Source: Colius striatus (Eukaryota > Chordata > Aves > Coliiformes > Coliidae). From it: 64,000 bases of DNA. A program made the translations under genes and the position numbers. Under the pieces are notes generated by a model. That model worked only from the letters and a program-made list of their open reading frames with translations. It had not been told where the DNA came from and did not search any database. The stretch lies in assembly GCF_028858725.1 (NCBI RefSeq), contig NC_084790.1, positions 34,265,031-34,329,030 of the forward strand. The letters are read 5' to 3'. This document shows positions 46,746-58,322 of the stretch, piece after piece; position 1 is the first letter of the stretch, and every line of letters begins with the position of its first letter.

Positions 46746-49737
46746 AGGCAGCCTCCCTACAGACCTAATTTAGCTTATTCATTTTTCATATTACACTTGC
46801 TGTTTCATAGCCATAAAATGGATTTTGGGAGGCAAAAAAACCAGTAAGATATAGGTGGGAAAATAGGGCTGATTTCTAAATTTATGTCTCATCACTCATA
46901 TATAATACATCACAGAAAACAGCACAGAAATGCTTGCACAGTACTGGATAGAGGCACTTCTCTAGGATGACAGATCATGGCAATGTACTTTATAGAATGG
47001 AATTTCCCTTTAAGCAAGGACGAGACAAGTGTCAGGGGAAACAGGCTCTGGGGTCAGAAGAAAGGGTGAATGCTGAGGCCATAGTAACACTACTGAGGTT
47101 GGGATGACCAGGAACCAGCAATTTCATTGTTTGAACCTGACTACTCTGCATCATTCAAGAGGGACCAGAGAGTGATAAGGAAGCAACCTCCTGCTTCAAA
47201 AGGCCCAAAGGCCTAATTACATAAAGTCATCAAACATCTGCAGTAACTGGGGGAAAAGTAAAGGCAGCAGGGGGAAAATTGCAACAACTAACTCAATTGA
47301 AGACTAAAAAGATGTGCCCTCCCAAGTATTTATACGGCAAGGGAGGCTAATTTAAATAGAACTAACCAGTGGAGGAAGGAATGGTAATGACTAACAAGTG
47401 AGAGTAAATTTAGGCAGAATCTTGCTAATTAAGTGACAGGATAATTACATGAAAATTCTGTTCTGTGGTGTGCTAGCTTTGTGGAATGACCATCTAGTAC
47501 ACATCTCAATACAAATATGCAATGAAGCAATACATCAGCTCTGAGTGTAGGTTGGCTTATTGAAAGCCAGGCACTGAAGCCCACTTTGTCAGGCAACATT
47601 TCCTCTGTAGGTCCTCCCTAGTGACACCTTGGACAGGGAGCCTTTCAGAAACCACCAGAAATTGCTGACATCAAAAGGGATATGGGTTATGCTTCTCCTG
47701 TTTCCCTGCCACTTCTCTCCCAAGGGATATCAGAATCTTCTCAGTTTTCTTCCCAAATGAAAGTGACTCCACCACTTCCCTCCAAATAAGAGGTTCTATC
47801 CTTGAACTTTTAAACTCAAAGGAAGAGTGGTGTAACATTCTTCTATTGTGCACCCTGATGTGAAACCCTTCCTGCTTTGGTTCATTCTTTGGATATTCTT
47901 TCTGCCTCCATGCTGGCACAGTAATCCCACACATTTGCTGCAAACAAAACTATCCATGGTTATTTACAGATCCTTGGAGTTTGTTTTCATGTACTGATAC
48001 ACATTCATAACCCAGAGAAATTTAATTGCTTGCTGATTTTTATACGGGAAGCTGGGGGGTTTTTTCAGCAACAGCTGGGCCCATTTCTTGCAGTGGCCCA
48101 GATTTTGCCACAGTCATAAGATATATGACTCAGATTTGCCTTATCTTAGGTTCTCACAAAGGATTGATAACTGGCAGCTGTAACTTTATCAGATTATTCA
48201 GCTTCGTGTAACAAAAAAGATGTTTTTCCAATGTGGCTCAAAGTCGTGCTGCTGCTACAAGCAACCTCTGTGTAGCATCCCGCCATTTCACTAGTGCTGC
48301 TGTGCCCTTACAGCCTGCCTCATCTGTAGCTCTTGGGCAGGCCACCAGCACCAGCTCAGTGAGTTTGCCTTTTCAATTTCTGTCCTACACACAGGAAATC
48401 TACAAGGGCCCTAGTTAGCCCCTCAGCTCTGCCAATGTTCACCTGGCAAGGCTGGAGAAGCACTTGGTTTTCTCTGCACCTTTCCTCATCATAACTCCAG
48501 AAAGCAACTCAAAAACAACAGTGCTATCAAGAGACTGTCTTTAATAAATTGTCTTGTTATTGGCAGCTGCTGTCACTTCCAGACTGCTCAGTTTACCTAT
48601 TATACTTAGAGCAGACACAAACACATGACTTTTTGAGGAGCAGTCCTTTTTTTTATGTTGGCATCAAGAGAGCAGAAGACATTTGGCTGGAGTAGTATGG
48701 ACAGACACCACCAAAACCTGCCATAAAGTTAAGTCTGGACTAAGCACAATTATCCTGCCAGATGCAAGCTTTTCTCCAACAAAGCTACCCCTTTAAAATG
48801 TTCTATGCAGGCTACACTATGCTTCCCAGCAAGGAAGTACAAGCTCCTGTACAAGGCTCAGCACCCTCAGGTATCATCCACCATCTTTGCTGAACCACAG
48901 TTTCATGACTGCAAGCCCACTGACATCTCTGATTGTAATTACTGCCTGAGATTACACCCAGGCATGGCTCTGTTAGATAATGCCATCTCACAGACTGGAG
49001 AGAAGCTTGTTTTCATAAAGCTTTAGACTGCTGCCTTGATTTAAAATGAAGTAAATCTATCAGCTGGCTATAGAAGTAGGTTTTTTGCTACTACACAGTA
49101 GTTTCTTGGAGGAAAATACAGTGCATACGTTGCCTCCACTCACTCTCTAGATTGTGACAAAAGGTAGTGAGCTAGCTTGCCTGACCTTTGTCTTCCAATG
49201 CTATCTGGCAACCAGGGGAGAAAACTGAATAAATGAGAAGCATGACTGGGGTGCCAGTATTTAGGATGGAGCCAGGCTCCCTGCAGCTTCCAGGGGAGGA
49301 TTGAGTCACCTTTGTGCCATCTTGCAGCAGACAGGGTGCCAGCAGGCAAGCATCAGTTCCAAAGGGCTGAGACAGTTTCTGGAGCTAATGTATGGTGGGA
49401 AAGGGCAACACTCTCGGAGCTTCTCCTCCCACCCTCTCTACTCTTGGTCGTCACTGTCAACAGACACCTCTTCCTATGAGCAGTTTCCTAAAACGTGCAT
49501 CTTTTCCAGGTGAAGGATGTTTTTAAATCAGCTTGCCAGCAACTTTTGCAGCACCAGGCACTTCCAGATGCCAGAGGGCACAAAGCTTGCAGACAGCCAA
49601 CACCCTGCCCGTACACCCTGAAGCCCTTCTTGTCTGCTCCAGCTCCCTGTCCACCCCAGGCCCCTTCCTCCTCAGCTTGCTTACAAGTATCACTGACCAC
49701 AACCCCTTTGAGCTTCTCTCTCCCTTCTGTCTTCCCT
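46746..49737. other. non-coding, nothing recognised
   Basis: About 3 kb upstream of CHRNB3 with only short frames, none with a recognisable domain. It may hold U3 sequence of the LTR-like segment at its left end and distal CHRNB3 regulatory DNA. Confidence 0.4.
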
Positions 49738-50098
49738 CCATCCTTTCCTCCTCCCCCGCACACCCTTTTCCCACGGGGAGCTGCACCTGCTTCCCAGCGT
49801 CCTTCATCTCCAATGCAGCCGTCGCTCTCGTCGTCCTCTTGTTTTTCTCTTTTCTGACGCCGGCAGAAGGCCCCGGCACCTACTCGGCCCTCTAGCCGGC
49901 AGCCTCCTGCTCTCCCGTGCGGCTACAGCACCACACCCCGGCAGGATCTGGGCAGTGCAGGCAGCACCGCCTTTGCTGGACTGCCCGTTTGGAGGGACCT
50001 GCTTTGTTACAGTCTGTGGATACCTCGGGTCCGTCGGACCTGCTTCGGCTACAACGCAGATTGCATGCTATGCGATCATTGTTTAGGAGCCCGATATA
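49738..50098. promoter_or_regulatory. CpG-rich patch, possible promoter of an unidentified transcript
   Basis: By eye about two dozen CpG dinucleotides fall in about 360 bp, against very few in the surrounding kilobases, preceded by a long pyrimidine-rich stretch (49660-49760). This is the only CpG-island-like place between CHRNB3 and the retroelement cluster. A consensus-like donor ('aaag|gtaagaaac', about 50192) lies about 100 bp to the right. No coding exon can be supported in either direction. Confidence 0.4.
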
Positions 50099-51386
50099 GC
50101 TCATGAACTTTTGGAAACCCATGCTTTGAATTACGTATGTGTAGCTGGAGTGCTGCATAATGTTAACTGTGGCTAGATAATGAGCTCTAAAGGTAAGAAA
50201 CAACTTTGCTCTTGCTCATGGACTTATTTGTGGCATTGATTACAGCTTTCCTCAAGAGATTTAAACTCTTTCACAAAGCAGGCAAGGAAAAAATAAGGTC
50301 TTTGTGTCAATTAGGGAACAAACAGCCGGGAAGCAGAGACAGGGCTGATAGGAATTTGTGACAGAGGCTGCCAGAACTGCACTTCCTGTTTCCATGACAT
50401 TTATGTGAATGCAGGCTTGAGACAGCTTTGAGTTGCTGTGCCTTCTGACACAGTCCACACAACTGCTCGTTGCCTGTAAAAACATTCTGCTGCTCCACTG
50501 GGACAGGAGACAACGCCGGAAGTGTGATCTTTTGGAGGTGCACAGGCTCTTCACCACTGTATGCACGTTAGCATTTATAATGGTTGGTACATTCCCCTCT
50601 GCATTAGACTCTCTGTTGTCCTTCTTCAGTTCTGATTTACAGTGAGGTCTCATTCAAGATACAGCACCATGCCTTGAGGTTCTGTGGTCAGCTCCTGCAT
50701 TTTTGTGTCAGTAGCTAACTGCAAAATATGATCATTTTGACAACTGTTTAGTCTGAGTTGATAACTGTAAATGAAGATATAGCTTGGCTCAGTTGTTTTC
50801 TCAGTTTGTCTTTCCATTTTATGAAGTGCATACCTGCTTTGCTAATTACTTCTCACAGCCCATATTTCACCTGCAGCATCATTGTCTTTCTGTTCACATG
50901 ACAAAGCTTGAAAGACTTCAGGGGTCAAGACTTTGCAGGGTATGACAGAAAACACTCTTTTGAAGACAACTGCTCTGGGAATGACAGAATGTTCATGTCT
51001 GTCTCTGCATTGACCTCTCAGCTTCTCATTTTCAATGATAACACCTGGTGGCTGGGAGACCATATCCCAACACAGTCTATGACAGGAGAGAGTGCTGTTG
51101 TCCTCTTTTCTGCCTTTTCCTTCTGAACACACATCTTTTAACCTAAGGCAGCTGTAAAACCCAAAGGGCAAACTGTGACACATCCTAAGATGCCTGAATC
51201 TTGGCAGCAGCTTTGTTCATTTCATCCACTTCTCTTGGGATGCAGTAGCACTACCACACAGCCAGAATGGTGTTAGTTGACAGACTGCCTTTTTGGAGAC
51301 ACTGCATCTGGTATGGGGGGGTGGGGGACTCCCTCAAAGGTACCATAGCAAACCAAATGCTTTGTCAGATATTGCATGAGGTCTAC
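50099..51386. other. non-coding, nothing recognised
   Basis: Only short frames and no repeat signature that I recognise. The candidate splice donor near 50192 is the sole feature. Confidence 0.4.
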
Positions 51387-51500
51387 ACTTTACAAAGTGG
51401 GAGTTTTGGCACAGCACTCAGGACACTCAGTTGAATGGGGCAGCTTCTATGAAGGGCATACATTTTATTTCAGACCATCTCTGGTTAAAAAGCACAAACT
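51387..51500 (+). repeat. 114-bp direct repeat, copy A
   Basis: It starts 'actttacaaagtgggagttt' and ends '...gcacaaact'. A collinear copy lies at 52837-52950, gap-free, with about ten base differences (about 91% identity by eye). The family is not recognised. Confidence 0.85.
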
Positions 51501-52836
51501 CCTGCCTGGGTTTGAGGGCATTTATTGTTTATAATCTTCTCCTGTGTTAGCAGAGATGGTTGCTTTGCAGGTCCACATTGTCAACCCATGATTCACAAGA
51601 TTTCTTTTTAGCTTTAGAAGTACATCTTCACAAGCATTATAACTCTCTATTGATCAAAAAGATGAAAACACGACGGATTTGCTATGGATTCTTGGTGGCC
51701 CATATACTTTTGTCTCTTTCTCCATTACTCGGTGTTGTTCTGGTGCTTGTGTTTATTTTATGATGTTTCAATAAAAAGAATTGCAATTGCTATCGTGCAT
51801 TTTCCTCTGCTGCCCTTTGCAACCTGCTTAGACTACAGAAAGAAGGTTATTTCCACAGTTAACAAGATATCCATCTTGTGCATTTTCAGTATGTTCATTG
51901 GGAGTTGCATTTCTGTGGGGAAATGTTACATACTATACATGCAAATCTGCAAGTACACAACAGTCTTCTCAGAATGTGCTTCAGGAATACAGCTGTCATA
52001 CTCAGGGTTTTTTTTACATTGGGAGTTGTTCTAACTTCTTTTTCTTTTTTTTAAAGCTGCTGCTTTTACAGAAAATGCAGCAACAGCACCAATTGTCTCA
52101 GATACATTCAGCCTCGTGAAACCTGGGCTCAGAAACATAGCTACTCCACACGGGCCAATAAGCTGCAGGACAGATGTCCGCACCTTCACCTTTAGCTTTC
52201 AGAAATAAATTGGAAGAGGACAGGAGGAAAAAAAACCTAACAAAAACATGTGTTATAATTGCTGGCCAAGGTGGCCACTCTTTAGTTGATTCAAACTTAC
52301 TCTGACCATTTCCTTTCACCCTGAGGGCTCTTCAGAAACTTTCCCCTACCATCCTTTGGGTAGCAGCATGCTTTGTTACCCCTTACATGCCCCTCCTCTC
52401 AAAACCAGAGACAGAAATGTTAAAAGGCTCCCTCTGTCTGACAAAGTGAAGTATGGACACCTCATTCAGGCACTGCTTTGTTAAGATTTTACATGCCTCA
52501 CTTTATAGGTGCCAGCCAAATAAGACAATGCTGAAGTTCTGTAAAGGGAAAACAAGCCTGTTGCATTCAGAAATGCTTCATTTCAAAATAGAGGTTGGGT
52601 TTGCTTCAGTTAAGAGCCACTGGCCATGTAAGCATCTTCAGTTAACCAAGATCCAGGCTATTTGGTCCTCCTGTGAGCAAAGCCTGTGATGTTTAAGATG
52701 CATCTGTATTTTGCATTATATCAAATGGCTGCAACTCTTGCTCAGAAGCTCTGGGACTCTGGGCTGTATTCAGCCTACACTCATATTTTGGAAGGCAAGA
52801 GCAAAATCTCCCTACTCAGCTATGTTACAGCCCAGA
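51501..52836. other. unique sequence between the two direct repeats
   Basis: About 1.3 kb with small open frames and no recognisable coding or repeat content. AATAAA at about 51770 on the plus strand has no associated gene. Confidence 0.4.
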
Positions 52837-52950
52837 ACTTTACAAAGTGGGAGTTTTGACACAGCACTCAGGACACTCGACTGAATGGGGCAGCTTCTAT
52901 GAAGTGCATGCATTTTATTTTAGACCATCCCTGGTTAAAACACACAAACT
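52837..52950 (+). repeat. 114-bp direct repeat, copy B
   Basis: Partner of 51387-51500, exactly 1450 bp downstream. The flanks diverge abruptly on both sides ('gtctac' against 'cccaga' on the left), which fits either two insertions of one short element or an old local duplication. Confidence 0.85.
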
Positions 52951-54458
52951 GCTCTGACAGCAGCCAGTTAGCAGACTCCTGTCACAGTGGTCATGTTAAT
53001 CAGCATTGTAAAGCCAGTTTTTCCAGGGGAAAACTGTGGCAGAGGAGTTTGCAAGAGGTTCTCCATTTAACACTTCTCACTAACTCACTTCTGTCCTCTA
53101 GTCAGCCACAGCAGGGCTCAAGTCAGCCCACTGCTGTTCTGAAGACTGCCTCCCAGTGGTTTGAGCCGGTATGTGAGCCTTCTAGCCAGACATGCCTGCT
53201 TGCCATGACGACTCTATTGCTTGGGTTAATATCAAATAATTTATAAGGAATAATATTTATTCATTTTAGAAGTTTCTTAAGATTAGATAGAAACATTCCC
53301 AGGTAGGAATCAAAGATATAAAATGCATAAGACCATTGTTAGGAACATCTGTGGCATATTTTGGGCTTCCATTTTCACTGGCTCATGAACAGGATAGTGC
53401 TTTTAAATATAGACACACAAAGCAGCTTTCACATACAGTAACTTCCAAAAGTTCCTATCCATAGTAACTTATTATATGAAACTATTATTTCCATATCAAA
53501 AGGAGATATACTCCTCTTGAATGCCTACCAATGTAGTGTTGTCTATGTCCAGGTATTTGCTTAATATATTAAAGTTCTTCACAGCTGTGCTCGTAGATAT
53601 ATATCAACAAAATTCAATTGGACTTAGTGGGAGAAATGGAACAATGGATATTGTTGATTTTTGGAGGTTTTTTTTCAATTTTCATACCACAAGTCCAAGA
53701 GCATTGAGTATAGAAGAAATAATAGCCTTGGCCATACATGCATAATAGCCTTTATCTACAATAGAATAGTTCTGAGTGAGACCTATTACCCTGAGTCTAT
53801 GTAAACACTTGATATTAAACATGAGTATACACAAAGTACAGTGTATCAGATGCCTTGTGCTTTCCAAGTGGAGCCAGAGTATGGTTTTTATGTTACCTGC
53901 AAATACTACCTTTTAGGCCACATATAATCATAGCAGAAGAGGTGTGAAGGTCATGCTAGCTAGCAGAATGCCCTGTAATTATTTGGTGGCTTATGTAACC
54001 AATAAAATAAATCTTAAAACTGTCTAAATTCACCAAATAAAGTTTTAAGAGAGAAAACTGAAAGGTTGTGAGATCCAAAAAGCTCTCTGTGTTGGATGTC
54101 AACACTGATATCCAACATTTACCTTGCCTCTGACAAGTCAGAGAAGCTGAACAGAAACATCAGACATTTACAGCTTTATCTCACTAGAAAGTGTAATGGA
54201 TGTTACTTTAAAAAATGTTAAAAACTAGATTTACCTTTTTTACCGTGTCAGAATAATTTTATTTCCTATAACTGTTGTAATGGTCTGTCTGTGACCATTC
54301 AGAAAAATTAACCTGACTCAAGGTATTTAGGTAACTTAATCTAATAGCAGACAAAGGCTGGGCTGGAATAGCTTCCTGAATAGGAAGCACAGCCCAAGAG
54401 TTCATGTGTATTAGTAGGTAAAGGCATGTATAACACCACAGACAAAACGCTCTGTGGG
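52951..54458. other. AT-rich non-coding DNA, nothing recognised
   Basis: No frame with a recognisable domain, no clear repeat family and no CpG enrichment. Confidence 0.4.
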
Positions 54459-55439
54459 TGTCCTGGTTTAGGCCCATCAGGGAACAAAAGACCACGATTA
54501 GCCTCAAGTACCAAAGACCTGAGGATTGCCAAAGGGCAGGGAGAGCTTAATTGCCACTTAAGGTTCAGGACAAAACAGACCAGGCCACTCGGCTTGGGGA
54601 AGAAAACAGAAAATAATGTAATGCAACATCAACTAAAACATAACCATAAAACCCCAAAACATAACCAAAATAAAACAACACAGGGTGGTACAACAATGAA
54701 GAGTCCGACCAGCCCTTTAAGACCACCTTCTCCCCACCCCTCCCCTCTTCTCAGGCTCAAAGCCCTGATCCCGGTATTTTTACCTCCTCTCCCCCTGAAC
54801 AGCCCAGGGGGGCAGGCAGTGGGGGTTTCAGTCAGTCTATTCCCTATAGCTTCTGCTGTTTGTCCCTCCTCAGGATAGGTGGGCTCTGCACCATTCCTCC
54901 CTGCAAGTCCATGGGGTACCTCACACACACAGCAGCCCTGCACGGGCTGCTCCGATGTGCATTTATCCCAAAGGCTGCAGCTCATCTCTGCCTCTCGTGT
55001 GGGGCTGCTCTGCGGCGCGCAGGCTCTCCAGCACGGCCTGGGCCATGGCCGCCTCCTCACACAGTCCCTCGACCATCCGGGCTCACTCACACGGACCTGC
55101 TGGTGGCTCTCGGTCCTGCCATTGGTTGTAGGGGTACAGCCTGCATTCTCACCACAGCTTGGAGAGGGGTCTCTAGTCTAGTGCTCCTCCTTCCTTCCTT
55201 CTTCCTTCTCTGACTGTGGGGTCCACGTGGTCACCTCCATCTTGTATCACTCTTACACCTCCTGACAGCACTTCAAATTCCCATCCCGTGATTGCAGAGG
55301 AGCCAGATTGGCCCAGCCGAGCCGGAGGTGGGTCTGAACCCAGGAGCCTGGGGAGAGTCCACAAACTCTTTACCGGCTCTTCACCGCAACCCGCTCCCCC
55401 TGTTACCAAGTAAAAGCTGCTCCTTGCTAAACCATGACA
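54459..55439 (-). mobile_element. solo LTR, about 981 bp, avian ERV
   Basis: The segment begins TGTCCTGGTTTA on the plus strand and ends TAAACCATGACA, so it has TG...CA ends with about 12-bp imperfect terminal inverted repeats. Flanks are GTGGG on the left and GGGGG on the right, a possible 5-bp target duplication with one change. The plus-strand start (tgtcctggttt..gccca.c.gggaacaaa) resembles the 3' edge of the ERV-L LTR at 58375, suggesting a related family and minus orientation. It contains an A/C-rich part (54600-54690) and a GC-rich part (54930-55140). No internal retroviral genes adjoin it. Confidence 0.65.
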
Positions 55440-56559
55440 GGGGGTTACTCCCATGGTGCAGGGGGATTGGGACTGGGAAGAGGTCCAGCTCTGTGAAGGA
55501 GAGCTGACAAATGCAGGGCCAGACTCCGGCAGGTCACTGGATGAATGGGAAGAGTACCAGGGCACAGCTTGCAATGGCTCTTGTAGAACTTGCAGAACAA
55601 GTGCCACCCCTATTAATTTCCATTAAGGCCCAAAAAGGCCTTTTAACTGCCTCAGACCCTAACAAAACAAACTAGGCTGCTGTTACCATTCTCCATGTTA
55701 TTACTTATTTGTCCTCACCTTCACTTCTAATGCAATGTTTCTGCCTGAACCTACATTTCAGTCATCCAACAGACTGGTTTCATAAGGTTTGCAACATTTC
55801 AAGGCTCTCAGCAAGCCTAGAGGGCTTGATGCATTAATTCCAGATGCATCAGATAATCAGCAAAATTGAAGGAGGCAAAAAAAAAAAGAAAGACTGCAGG
55901 AACACTTGGGAGTTCAATGCCTTTGTGGGTAATGAGAATGACCGTTTGCCTACCAGTGCCATCAGACACCTTTATTCACTCAGGTCAATAACCATTTACC
56001 ATTGCAGCTGGATTTTACCTTACCATGATCCCACAGCAGCACAGTAGACCATCACAACGCTGTGGAGCCTATCTCCCATTGTGAAATCACAAGCAAACAG
56101 TATCTGAAACCATTATTTCTTTAGTTGATGAAGGACAATGCTGCTTAGTCCGGCCTGTGACAGTGACACTGCCCCATTGTGCCCTCTTCTGCACAAGGCT
56201 GATGAGCAAAACCCACAGTGGACTTCCCAACAATACACCAATACCATTTTCAGCAATATGAACGAGAAAACTCATCCCTGTGGGACTCAGCAAGGTTTTG
56301 CTGAAGATATTCAGAATTACACTTTCAGCATTTTGGCACAGATAGGACTTTTTGATTTCTGTGGGAGGAAAGCTACAGCAGTGGTGAAGACATTGCTCAG
56401 AAAGTTCTCAGCTACCCTGAGAATTGCTGAGCTCACTTTTCTCTCTTACACATCGAGATCAAGGGACAAGTAGAATAAAACTAAAAACTCACCTTAAAAG
56501 CATAAAGTAAAATCCATCAAAATAATACACAAGTCCCCTGTTTCCAGAGGAAGTCAGGT
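55440..56559. other. non-coding spacer, nothing recognised
   Basis: About 1.1 kb between a solo LTR and a CR1 copy with short frames only. A short A-run occurs near 55878. Confidence 0.4.
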
Positions 56560-57510
56560 TAAAGGAGTATTTTTGGTTGATGAGGACTGGGTTAAGGATC
56601 AGTTGAGCAATCTGGATGTACATAAATCCACAGGCCCTGATGGGATGCACCTGCAGGTGCTGAAAGAGATGGTAGAAATCACTGCTGGACCACTCTCCAT
56701 CATCTTTAGTAAGTCATGGAGAACAGGACAGGTGCCTGAGGACTGGACAGGTGTAGAGGGCAGGTGTAGAGTCTTGCATCGGGGAAAGAATAACCCCATG
56801 TACCAGTACAGATTGGGGAATGAGCTCTTAGAGGGTAGTGTAGGGGAAAGGGACCTGGGGATCATGGTGGACAGCAGGATGAGCATGAGCCAGCAATGTG
56901 CCCTCATGGCCAAGAAGGCCAAGGGCATTCTGGGGTGTATTAGAAAGGGGGTGGTTAGTAGGTTGAGAGAGGTTCTCTTCCCCCTCTATTCTGCCCTCAT
57001 GAGACCACATGTGGAATATTGTGTCCAGTTCTGGGCCTCTCAGTTTAAGAAGGATAGAGACCTGGTGGAGAGAATTCAGCCCAGGGCCACAAAGATGATG
57101 GAGTGAAGCATCTCCCTTATGATGAAAGGCTGAGCAAACTGGGGCTCTTTAGCTTGAATGAGACTGAGGGGTGATTACATTAATGTTTAGAAATATGTAA
57201 AGGGTGAGTGTCAGGAAGATGGAGCCAGGCTGTTCTCAGTGATGTCCAATGATAGGACAAGGGGCAATGGGTACAAGCTGGAATATCAGAGGTTCCAAAG
57301 AAACACAAGGAAAAACTTCTTCACTGTGAGGATGATGGAGCACTGGAACAGACTGCCCAGGTGGGCTGTGGAGTCTCCTTCTCTGGAGACATTCAAAACC
57401 TACCTGGATGAGTTCCTGTGTGACCTACTCTAGATGGTCCTGCTCTGGCAGGATGGAGGTGGACTAGATGTTCTTTCAATGTCCCTTCCAGCCTTTAATA
57501 TTCTGTAATT
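56560..57510 (+). mobile_element. CR1 LINE with an internal deletion
   Basis: Plus-strand CR1 ending in the normal 3' region ('gtcccttccagcctttaata'). An open frame, 56573-57106, has the RT N-terminal segment (STGPDGMHLQVLKEM, VPEDW) fused directly to the C-terminal part (GRCRVLHRGKNNPMYQYRLG, ALMAKKAKGILGCI, YSALMRPHVEYCVQFWAS). The whole catalytic core with the DDT box is absent, so the copy cannot be autonomous. The junction near 56745-56768 carries a repeated 'caggtgtagag', suggesting deletion between short direct repeats. A second frame (57239-57433) holds the C-terminus. Confidence 0.92.
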
Positions 57511-57593
57511 CCTCAAGCCAAACTCAACCATAAGCAGTCCTCAGTTGAGACATGTTTTTCATTTCCGTGCTGTTTCCAACTGTGTTTTGCGTA

Positions 57594-57649
57594 GAATCAT
57601 AGAATCATAGAATGGTAGGGGGTGGAAGGGACCTTTAGAGATCATCTAG
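57594..57649 (-). mobile_element. CR1 3' end, interrupted by an LTR (left part)
   Basis: 'agaatcatagaatcatagaa' to 'gggacctttagagatcatct' is the reverse complement of a CR1 3' end. The match breaks at ATCTAG and resumes at 58323, after the solo LTR. Confidence 0.9.
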
Positions 57650-58322
57650 TGCCACGAAGTTTTTGGCTCTTGGCCTAAAAACCAGACTCGAAGTCTGCAA
57701 ACCAGGCTCAAAGCCTGAAACCAGGCTTGAAGCCTGAAAAATGAACCAGAATCGAAGTCTGAAAAACCAGGCTCAAAGCCTGAAACCAGACTCGAAGCCT
57801 GAAAAATAAACCAGACTCGAAGTCTGAAAACCCAGGCTCGAAGCCTGAAAAACCAGCTCCAAGCCTACTTCATGCGGCAATCAACCCAGGGTACGATTCT
57901 CAGCTGGGTGGGAAGAAATCAGTCCTACTCAATGTGAGTGATAGCAGAAATCTTCTTCTTTATTGAGAGCAGGCTCTAACTTATATACACTGCAGCTTCA
58001 AAGCTAGCTCAGCAACAGCAGCTAATAGATTACATTTTCATGTTCATCCTACTTGCGGTTTCTGCGATAAGCAAGCTCCCTCACACTTTCCCATCTTGTT
58101 TTTCCCCAAAGTTGTTTACCACTTTTAGCCGAAAACAGTCCGACCTTGAGGAACAGAAAGCGGCCTGCTGTATACCTGACAGCAACTGCTTTAACCATGG
58201 CTCTGACTCTGGTCTTGATTGTGCATTAAATTCATATAACTAGAGCTCAGGCTGCCTTGCCCCAACAGGCCTAACATTATACCCTGGGATCCATGTCCAT
58301 GCTCCCTCATTTTTTCTCCACA
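57650..58322 (-). mobile_element. solo LTR inserted in CR1, 6-bp target duplication
   Basis: A 673-bp segment bounded by TG...CA and flanked by a perfect direct repeat ATCTAG (57644-57649 and 58323-58328); removing it restores continuous CR1. On the minus strand TATATAA (57981-57987) is followed about 20 bp later by AATAAA (57959-57964), giving U3 on the right and a long R-U5 on the left. A 6-bp duplication is usual for class II (alpha/beta-like) retroviral insertions. The U5 part contains the tandem hairpin array described separately. No retroviral gene remains at this site. Confidence 0.88.
57683..57865 (-). repeat. tandem array of about nine hairpin units in the LTR U5
   Basis: Units start at 57683, 57703, 57722, 57747, 57768, 57787, 57812, 57833 and (degenerate) 57854. 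Each 15-bp core is an inverted repeat: CAGGCT-nnn-AGCCTG or CAGACT-nnn-AGTCTG. The fourth stem position is G:C in units 2, 3, 5 and 8 and A:T in 1 and 7; unit 6 has the pair that would be G-U in minus-strand RNA; unit 4 keeps A:T with a mismatch next to it. Spacing repeats as 19-25-21 bp, a 65-bp higher-order period. The position downstream of TATA and AATAAA puts the array in transcribed U5. Confidence 0.85.

Noticed and set aside
49495-49895. Two 120-codon plus-strand frames and a 118-codon minus-strand frame
   Set aside because: All arise from one pyrimidine-rich, low-complexity stretch and have Ser/Pro or Lys/Glu runs without domain structure.
57683-57865. Possible CRISPR array
   Set aside because: The repeats are close to tandem without unique spacers, and the sequence lies in an avian LTR.
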